Source: Scleromatobacter sp045810265 (GTDB lineage Bacteria > Pseudomonadota > Gammaproteobacteria > Burkholderiales > Burkholderiaceae_C). Taken from it: DNA of 23,183 bases. How positions within the stretch are numbered: position 1 is the stretch's first letter; each line of letters starts with the position of its first letter. Location: NCBI GenBank assembly GCA_045810265.1, contig JBJMWF010000398.1, forward strand, positions 1 through 23,183. The letters run 5' to 3'. The notes beneath the pieces are model-generated. The model searched no databases. It worked only from the letters and a program-made list of their open reading frames with translations, and had not been told where the DNA came from. This document shows, piece after piece, positions 5,902-13,841 of the stretch. A program made the position numbers and the translations under genes.

Positions 5902-8193
5902 ATGGTCACGACCCACAATCTCGGCTTTCCCCGCATCGGCGCGAAGCGCGAACTCAAGTTCGCGCTCGAGTCCTACTGGAAGGGCGAGTCGTCACTCGAC
6001 GAGCTGAAGTCGCTGGGTGCGCAGCTGCGCCAGCGCCACTGGATCAACCAGGCCAATCTCGACCTGGTGCCCGTCGGCGACTTCTCGTTCTACGACCAGA
6101 TGCTGGACATGAGCCTGACCCTCGGCAACCTGCCCGAACGCGTGCGCGGGTTCCATGGCGATCCGCTGGACAACTCGTTCCGCGTCGCGCGCGGCCGGTC
6201 GGCGCAAGGGGGTGACGATCATTCGGCGTGTTGCGGCGGCGTCGCGGCCGGTGAAATGACCAAGTGGTTCGACACCAACTACCACTACATCGTGCCCGAG
6301 TTCAGCGCCGGCACCGAGTTCCGGCTCGATGCCTCGCGTCTGCTCGAACAGCTGGCCGAGGCGAAGGCGCAGGGCGTCAAGGCCAAGCCGGTCATCGTCG
6401 GGCCGGTCACTTACCTCGCACTCGGCAAGGCCAAGGACGGGGCCGACAGGCTCGCGCTGCTGCCACGCCTGCTGCCGGTCTACGCGCAGTTGCTCGGCGA
6501 GCTTGCGGCGCAGGGCGTCGAGTGGGTGCAGGTCGACGAGCCGCTGCTGGTCACCGAGCTCGATGCCGACTGGCAGCACGCCTACAACACCGCGTATCAC
6601 CAGCTCAAGAGCTGCGGCGTCAAGCTGCTGGTGGCGACCTACTTCGGCCAGCTGCAGGACAACCTGTACCTGGCGGCCAACCTGCCCGTCGCCGGCCTGC
6701 ACGTCGACGCCGTCAACGGCCGCGGCGACGTCGTGCCGCTGCTGGGCATGCTGCCGGCCCACAAGGTGCTGTCGCTGGGCGTGATCAACGGCCGCAACAT
6801 CTGGAAGACCGACCTCAATGGCGTGCTCGATTGGCTCGAGCCGCTGCGCGATCGCCTTGGCGACCGGCTCTGGATCGCGCCGTCATGCTCCTTGCTGCAC
6901 GTGCCGGTCGACCTGGCCAGCGAGAAGAAGCTGGATGCCCAGCTCAAGTCCTGGCTCGCCTTCGCGCTGCAGAAGCTGCACGAGCTGCAGGTGCTGGCCA
7001 CCGCATTGAACCTGGGGCGCGAATGGGCCCGCGACGCGCTCGCCGCCAACCAGGCGGCCGTCGATGCGCGCCGAGGTTCGCCGCTCGTGCATGACCCGGC
7101 CGTGCGGGCCGCGGTGGCCAGGCTGACGCCAAGCCTCGGGCGCCGCCACGGCACGTACGAGCAGCGCGCGGCCGTGCAGTCCGCGCTGCTGAAGCTGCCG
7201 GCCTTTCCGACGACCACCATCGGCTCGTTCCCGCAGACGCCCCGGATCCGCCACGCGCGCAGCGAGTTCAAGGCAGGGCGCCTGGACGCCGCCGGCTACA
7301 AGCTCGCGATGCAGGCCGAGATCGCGCGCAGCGTCCAGCAGCAGGAAGCGCTGGGCCTGGACGTGCTGGTGCACGGCGAAGCCGAGCGCAACGACATGGT
7401 GGAGTACTTCGGCGAGCAGCTCCAGGGCTACGCCTTCAGCGAGTTCGGCTGGGTGCAGTCCTATGGCTCGCGCTGCGTCAAGCCGCCCATCCTGTTCGGC
7501 GACATCTCGCGCCCCAGGGCGATGACGGTGGAGTGGATCCAGTACGCGCAGTCGCTCACCGCCAAGCCGATGAAAGGCATGCTCACCGGCCCCGTGACCA
7601 TCCTGAACTGGTCCTTCGTGCGCGACGACCAGCCGCGCTCGGCGTCTTGCCTGCAGCTTGCGCTGGCCATTCGCCAGGAGGTGCTGGACCTGGAGAAGGC
7701 CGGCGTGCGCGTGATCCAGATCGACGAGGCCGCGTTGCGCGAAGGCCTGCCGCTGCGCAAGTCGCAATGGCAGGCGTACCTGGACTGGGCCGTCGAATCC
7801 TTCCGCATCGCGGCCAACGGCGTGCGCGATCAGACGCAGATCCACACGCACATGTGCTACTCCGAGTTCAACGACATCATCGCGGCCATTGCCGACATGG
7901 ACGCCGATGTCATCACCATCGAGACCGCGCGCTCCGACATGGAGCTGCTGGACGCGTTCGACCACTTCAAGTACCCGAACCAGATCGGCCCCGGCGTCTA
8001 CGACATCCACTCGCCCAACATCCCGACGCAGGCCCACATCGAGCAGTTGATGAACAAGGCGGCGCAGCGCATCCCGGCCGAGCGGCTGTGGGTCAATCCG
8101 GACTGCGGCCTGAAGACGCGCCAATGGGACGAGGTGATCCCCGCGCTGACCAACATGGTGGCCGCGGCCAGGGCCTTGCGGGCGGCGCACTGA
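5902..8193 (+). CDS. metE: cobalamin-independent methionine synthase MetE
   Basis: This enzyme transfers a methyl group from 5-methyltetrahydropteroyltri-glutamate to homocysteine, the last step of methionine synthesis without vitamin B12. The protein has 763 residues (E. coli 753), with the two (beta/alpha)8 barrels of the family. Zinc ligands His650, Cys652, Glu674 and Cys735 sit in HTHMCY, ITIETARSD and NPDCGLKTR, each nine positions after the E. coli counterparts. The start at 5902 is chosen because the family begins only a few residues before LGFPRIG. An in-frame ATG at 5893 is equally possible, and neither has a good ribosome site. The segment after FRVARGRSAQG is longer than in E. coli and contains a Cys-Cys pair. 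The conserved DEPALREG motif reads DEAALREG. It is probably regulated by the divergent MetR. Confidence 0.95.
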   Translation: MVTTHNLGFPRIGAKRELKFALESYWKGESSLDELKSLGAQLRQRHWINQANLDLVPVGDFSFYDQMLDMSLTLGNLPERVRGFHGDPLDNSFRVARGRSAQGGDDHSACCGGVAAGEMTKWFDTNYHYIVPEFSAGTEFRLDASRLLEQLAEAKAQGVKAKPVIVGPVTYLALGKAKDGADRLALLPRLLPVYAQLLGELAAQGVEWVQVDEPLLVTELDADWQHAYNTAYHQLKSCGVKLLVATYFGQLQDNLYLAANLPVAGLHVDAVNGRGDVVPLLGMLPAHKVLSLGVINGRNIWKTDLNGVLDWLEPLRDRLGDRLWIAPSCSLLHVPVDLASEKKLDAQLKSWLAFALQKLHELQVLATALNLGREWARDALAANQAAVDARRGSPLVHDPAVRAAVARLTPSLGRRHGTYEQRAAVQSALLKLPAFPTTTIGSFPQTPRIRHARSEFKAGRLDAAGYKLAMQAEIARSVQQQEALGLDVLVHGEAERNDMVEYFGEQLQGYAFSEFGWVQSYGSRCVKPPILFGDISRPRAMTVEWIQYAQSLTAKPMKGMLTGPVTILNWSFVRDDQPRSASCLQLALAIRQEVLDLEKAGVRVIQIDEAALREGLPLRKSQWQAYLDWAVESFRIAANGVRDQTQIHTHMCYSEFNDIIAAIADMDADVITIETARSDMELLDAFDHFKYPNQIGPGVYDIHSPNIPTQAHIEQLMNKAAQRIPAERLWVNPDCGLKTRQWDEVIPALTNMVAAARALRAAH

Positions 8194-8210
8194 GGCGGCT
8201 GGGACGCGCG

Positions 8211-8228
8211 CCGGGTCCACGCACCCGG
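8211..8228 (+). terminator. possible hairpin after metE
   Basis: CCGGGT (8211-8216) and ACCCGG (8223-8228) form a 6-bp stem with a 6-base loop, 17 bp after the metE stop. No T-run follows, so it would be at most a weak or Rho-assisted terminator. Confidence 0.25.
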
Positions 8229-8280
8229 TCCATCGGATCGCGGCGGTAGACTGCCGACTCCGATCGCCCTGGAGCCACAG

Positions 8281-8799
8281 ATGCCTCGTATCCCGCTGAC
8301 CGTCGACCCCGACCTGGACCTGGTGCTCGAACGCGTCATCGACGTGCCGCGTGCCCTGATGTGGGCCGCCTGGACCCGGCCCGAGTATCTCGTCAAGTGG
8401 TTCTGCCCGCTGCCATGGCAGACCACCGACTGCAAGATCGACCTGCAGCCGGGAGGCATCTTCCAGACGACGATGAAGGGCCCCGAGGGCCCTGGTTTCA
8501 CGAACACGGGCTGCTGGCTCCAGGTCGTCGACAAGGAGCTGCTGGTGTGGACCGGCGCGCTGGGTCCGGGCTTCCGTCCGCAGGCCAAGGACCTGGTCGC
8601 CTCCGTGCCGTTCGTGATGACGGCCATCATCGCGTTGCAGGACGTCGAGGGCGGCACGAAGTACACCGCGATCGTGCGTCACGGCGACGCGGCGTCGCGC
8701 CAGGTGCACGAGCAGATGGGCTTTCACGCGGGCTGGGGCAAGGCGCTCGACCAGCTCGTCGAGCACGCCACGGCGGGCCACTTCGGATCCGCGAGTTGA
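8281..8799 (+). CDS. SRPBCC (AHSA1/START-like) domain protein
   Basis: This 172-residue protein is made almost wholly of one SRPBCC domain, the Bet v1/START-like hydrophobic-pocket fold of the AHSA1 (activator of Hsp90 ATPase homologue) subfamily. The evidence is the opening LVLERVIDVPRALMWAAWTRPEYLVKWF, the central LQPGGIFQTTM turn, and the closing pattern ending in FHAGWGKALDQLVEH. Such proteins bind small hydrophobic ligands, and their substrates are rarely known. It has no signal peptide. GGAG lies six bases before the ATG, and a TAGACT element (8247-8252) could be its -10 box. Its stop codon overlaps the start of the next gene, so the two are probably translated together. No specific function can be given. 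Confidence 0.85.
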   Translation: MPRIPLTVDPDLDLVLERVIDVPRALMWAAWTRPEYLVKWFCPLPWQTTDCKIDLQPGGIFQTTMKGPEGPGFTNTGCWLQVVDKELLVWTGALGPGFRPQAKDLVASVPFVMTAIIALQDVEGGTKYTAIVRHGDAASRQVHEQMGFHAGWGKALDQLVEHATAGHFGSAS

Positions 8800-9329
8800 G
8801 CGGGCTGGCGATCCGTCCCGTCGCCGGGTCGGATGCGGTCGCGCTGCTGCAATTCGAGCTGGCGCACCGGGCGTATTTCGAAAGCTGGGTCAATTCACGC
8901 GATCCACGCTTCTATAGCGAGGAAGGCGTCGCCGCCGCGATCGCCGGGGCCGAAGCCGCGTGGGCCGGCGACCAGGCGTTCCAGTACCTGATCGTCGAGG
9001 ACGAGCGCATCGTCGGGCGGGTCAACCTCACGGCGGTGCGCCGCACGCACTTCCACTGCGCTGACCTGGGCTACCGCATCGGCGAGCAGGACGGCGGCCG
9101 GGGCATCGCGTCGCGCGCGGTGGCGCTGTGCCTGGAACAGGCCTTCGGCGCGCACCGGCTGGAGCGCATCGAGGCCATCGCGCGGCCCGAGAACCGGGGC
9201 TCCGTGCGCGTGCTCGAGCGCAACGGCTTCCGGCAGTTCGGCCACTCGCGGCGCAGCTTCCAGCTCGGTGGACGCTGGTACGACCGGCTGCTGTTCGAGC
9301 GCCACCGCGACGAGGCGTCATCAGGCTGA
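8796..9329 (+). CDS. GNAT-family N-acetyltransferase, RimJ/RimL type
   Basis: This protein of about 177 residues has the GNAT fold. IVGRVNLTAV forms the central strands, LGYRIGEQDGGRGIASRAV contains the acetyl-CoA pyrophosphate loop (near residues 97-106), and ARPENRGSVRVLERNGF is the motif typical of RimJ/RimL and related enzymes. It would acetylate an amine, perhaps a protein N-terminus or small molecule; the target is unknown. The start is deduced. The frame has no ATG or GTG near the domain boundary, but a TTG at 8796 overlaps the TGA of the SRPBCC gene (TTGA). That gives a protein beginning MSGLAIRPVAGSDA, as expected for the family, and suggests translational coupling. A longer N-terminus is unlikely because it would read through the SRPBCC gene. 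Confidence 0.85.
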   Translation: MSGLAIRPVAGSDAVALLQFELAHRAYFESWVNSRDPRFYSEEGVAAAIAGAEAAWAGDQAFQYLIVEDERIVGRVNLTAVRRTHFHCADLGYRIGEQDGGRGIASRAVALCLEQAFGAHRLERIEAIARPENRGSVRVLERNGFRQFGHSRRSFQLGGRWYDRLLFERHRDEASSG

Positions 9330-9334
9330 CGCCG

Positions 9335-11533
<2,199 letters not shown>

Positions 11534-11631
11534 CGGCTGATTGTGACCGGCTCCCGGAAACCCGTTCGCCGGTCGCTGGACCTTGAATTCCCGCCGCCCA
11601 CCACCCACTTGCGAGCTCGAAGGAGAACGAC

Positions 11632-12627
11632 ATGGGTGCCAACGATGCCTTCCTGCAGGACGCCTACTCGCGCACGGTCAGCGAGGTGGTCGAGCGCGTC
11701 GGTCCGAGCGTGGCCGCCGTGCGCCTGCACGGCTCGGGCAGCGCGGACGACCGCCTGGGTGGAGGCTCCGGCTTCCTGTTCACGCCGGATGGCTATGTGC
11801 TGACGAACTCGCACGTGGTGCGCGCCGGCAAGCCGCCCACCGCGGCGCGGCCCGAATTGCGCCACCAGGTCTCGCTGGCCGACGGCCGCGAGTTCGACGC
11901 GCGCTGGGTCGGCGACGATCCGGACACCGACCTGGCGGTGCTGAGCATCGACGGACTGTCGCGCGGTTCGCTCGCGCATGCGCCGCTGGGCCGCTCGGCG
12001 GGCCTCAAGCGCGGCCAGATCGCGATCGCCATCGGCAATCCGCTGGGCTTCGAGCACACGGTCACGGCCGGCATCGTGAGTGCGCTGGGCCGCAGCATGC
12101 GCACCAGCACCGGCCGCCTGATCCCCGACGTGATCCAGACGGATGCCGCACTGAACCCTGGCAACTCGGGCGGCCCGCTGCTTGATTCCAACGGCGAGGT
12201 GATCGGCATCAACACCGCCATCATCCGCGGCGCGCAGGCGATCTGCTTTGCCGTGGCGGTGGACATCGCCGGCTGGGTGATCCCGCAACTGCTGCAGCAC
12301 GGGCGCGTGCGGCGCGGCTACCTGGGCGTCGCCGGGCAGACGCAGGAACTGCACCGGCGCGTCGTGCTCACCTACGAGCTGCCCGATCCGACGGGCGTGC
12401 GCGTGATGAGCGTCGAGCCGGGCAGCCCCGCGGCGCAGGTTGGCGTGCGCGAGGGCGACGTCATCGTCGGGCTCGACGGCGTCGCGATCCCGACCGTCGA
12501 CGCCTTGCACCAGACGCTGGACGCGAGCCGCGTCAATCGCGACTGCGTGCTCAAGGTGATCCGCGGCGTGCGCGCGCCGGTGCCGATGTACCTGACCGTG
12601 CGGCCGATGGAGGTGCTGCGTTCCTGA
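11632..12627 (+). CDS. HtrA/DegP-like serine protease with PDZ domain, cytoplasmic
   Basis: This 331-residue S1C-family protease has catalytic residues His61 (LTNSHVV), Asp100 (DTDLAVL) and Ser179 (NPGNSGGPL). The oxyanion and substrate loops look normal, and one PDZ domain follows (about 225-325, with VEPGSPAAQVGVREGDVIVGLDG). Unlike DegP, DegQ or DegS, it has no signal peptide or membrane anchor. The protein starts MGANDAFLQDAY and reaches the protease fold within 25 residues, so it should act in the cytoplasm. It also has one PDZ rather than two. The ATG at 11632 has a strong AGGAG site. The gene is divergent from the sensor kinase and is followed after 44 bp by the ParD-like gene, with a palindromic site in the gap. 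Its substrates are unknown. Confidence 0.9.
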   Translation: MGANDAFLQDAYSRTVSEVVERVGPSVAAVRLHGSGSADDRLGGGSGFLFTPDGYVLTNSHVVRAGKPPTAARPELRHQVSLADGREFDARWVGDDPDTDLAVLSIDGLSRGSLAHAPLGRSAGLKRGQIAIAIGNPLGFEHTVTAGIVSALGRSMRTSTGRLIPDVIQTDAALNPGNSGGPLLDSNGEVIGINTAIIRGAQAICFAVAVDIAGWVIPQLLQHGRVRRGYLGVAGQTQELHRRVVLTYELPDPTGVRVMSVEPGSPAAQVGVREGDVIVGLDGVAIPTVDALHQTLDASRVNRDCVLKVIRGVRAPVPMYLTVRPMEVLRS

Positions 12628-12633
12628 GGTAAT

Positions 12634-12651
12634 ATACGGTCCGTATACGGA
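12634..12651. promoter_or_regulatory. overlapping palindromes, candidate operator of the ParD-like/map pair
   Basis: ATACGGTCCGTAT (12634-12646) and TCCGTATACGGA (12640-12651) are two overlapping perfect palindromes. They place ATACGG at 12634 and again at 12645, 11 bp or one helical turn apart, with an inverted copy between. AT-rich CATATAAA (12653-12660) follows and could supply a -10 box, so a bound protein would block the promoter. The ribosome site AAGGAA precedes the ATG at 12672. Autoregulation by the ribbon-helix-helix-like ParD family member encoded next is inferred by analogy with antitoxin operators. Confidence 0.6.
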
Positions 12652-12671
12652 TCATATAAAGGAACGCTGCC

Positions 12672-12941
12672 ATGGGCATCGTCAAGATTTCCGACCTGAT
12701 GCACGACAACGTGCGCGACGCCAGCGACGCCCTGAGCCGCTCGATCAACGCCCAGGCCGAGCACTGGTTGCGCGTGGGCATGCTGTCCGAGCTGCACCCC
12801 GAGCTGACCTACGGCGACATCTGCCAGCTGATGCTGCGCAGTGCGCGCACCGGCGCGGGCGAGCTGTCGTTCGTCAAGCCCGAGGTGGCCACCGCTGCGT
12901 CGGTCACCGCGCGCAAGGCCATCCGCAAGGCGGCCCGATGA
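12672..12941 (+). CDS. ParD-like (antitoxin-type) small protein
   Basis: This 89-residue protein resembles the ParD-like family. It has an N-terminal strand (MGIVKISDLMHDNVRDAS), a helix (DALSRSINAQAEHWLRVGML), and a segment rich in Leu and acidic residues (SELHPELTYGDICQLML). It ends in a basic tail (TARKAIRKAAR). Ribbon-helix-helix proteins of this kind usually bind DNA as dimers and repress their own operon. No ParE/RelE-type toxin is present. Instead its last four bases (ATGA) overlap the start of a methionine aminopeptidase gene, so the two are translated as a unit. The upstream palindromes at 12634-12651 fit an autoregulatory operator. Whether it acts as an antitoxin, a repressor or something else is not shown by the sequence. 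Confidence 0.8.
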   Translation: MGIVKISDLMHDNVRDASDALSRSINAQAEHWLRVGMLSELHPELTYGDICQLMLRSARTGAGELSFVKPEVATAASVTARKAIRKAAR

Positions 12942-13732
12942 AGCGCGGCGAGAACCTGGTCAAGACGCCCGAGCAGATCGCCATGGCCCGGGCCGCCGGC
13001 GCGCTCGCCGCCGACGTGCTGCGCATGATCGCGCCGCACGTGAAGGCCGGCGTCACGACGGACGAACTCGATCGGCTGTGCCACGACCACATCGTCGACG
13101 TGCAGAAGGCGATTCCGGCCAACGTCGGCTACCACGGCTTTCCCAAGACGGTGTGCACCTCGGTCAACCACGTGGTCTGCCACGGCATCCCCGGCGACAA
13201 GGTGCTCAAGGACGGCGACATCGTCAACATCGACGTGGCCGTCATCAAGGACGGCTGGTTCGGCGACACCAGCCGCATGTACTGCGTGGGCGCGCCCAGC
13301 GTGCTCGCCAGGCGGTTGATCGACACGACCTACGACGCGATGTGCGCCGGCATCCGCGAAGTGCGCCCTGGCGCCAGGCTGGGCGACGTGGGCGCCGCGA
13401 TCCAGAAGGTCGCCGAGAAGGCCGGCTTCAGCATCGTGCGTGACTACTGCGGCCACGGCATCGGCCAGATCTACCACGACGAGCCGCAGGTCTGCCACTT
13501 CGGCCGCCGCGGCGAGGGCCTGCAGCTGCGCGAGGGCATGGTGTTCACGATCGAGCCCATGGTCAACGCCGGCAAGCCGGGCACGCGCGAGCTGGCCGAC
13601 GGCTGGACGGTGGTCACGCGCGACCACTCGCTGTCGGCGCAGTGGGAGCACATGGTGGCCGTCACGCATGACGGATTCGAGGTATTGACACCCTGGCCCG
13701 ACGGCACCGGCGCCTATCCCGCGATCGCCTGA
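12938..13732 (+). CDS. map: type I methionine aminopeptidase
   Basis: This 264-residue M24A metallopeptidase removes the initiator methionine from new proteins. The five metal ligands are present: Asp99 (NIDV), Asp110 (GDTSR), His173 (CGHGIG), Glu206 (TIEPM) and Glu237 (QWEHMV). The active-site His82 (VCHGIPGD) and His180 (YHDEP) are also in place, so it should be a working enzyme. The start overlaps the stop of the ParD-like gene, and AAGG lies a few bases upstream inside that gene. Bacteria normally carry a housekeeping map near rpsB/tsf. This copy sits among unrelated peptidase genes and is probably a second, regulated one; that is inference, because the rest of the genome is not visible. 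Confidence 0.93.
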   Translation: MKRGENLVKTPEQIAMARAAGALAADVLRMIAPHVKAGVTTDELDRLCHDHIVDVQKAIPANVGYHGFPKTVCTSVNHVVCHGIPGDKVLKDGDIVNIDVAVIKDGWFGDTSRMYCVGAPSVLARRLIDTTYDAMCAGIREVRPGARLGDVGAAIQKVAEKAGFSIVRDYCGHGIGQIYHDEPQVCHFGRRGEGLQLREGMVFTIEPMVNAGKPGTRELADGWTVVTRDHSLSAQWEHMVAVTHDGFEVLTPWPDGTGAYPAIA

Positions 13733-13841
13733 CCGCTCGCGGCGAGCTCCAGCTCGACCGGACGCACGCGTGTAATTGCTGACGTTGGCGCGCCGCGCGC
13801 GTTGGCATACTCCGCGCTCCGACCTTGTCCTGGAGCTTCCG

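Noticed and set aside
6883..8781. 632-codon minus-strand frame opposite metE and the SRPBCC gene
   Set aside because: It crosses two genes on the other strand and shows no domain pattern; it is a shadow of codon bias.
11534..11608. N-terminal extension of the sensor kinase to a GTG at 11608
   Set aside because: The extra 25 residues carry no domain. The ATG at 11533 places the first membrane helix in the usual position and leaves room for divergent promoters.
12672..13732. Classical type II parDE toxin-antitoxin locus
   Set aside because: No ParE/RelE-like toxin of about 90-110 residues is present in any frame; the partner is a complete methionine aminopeptidase.
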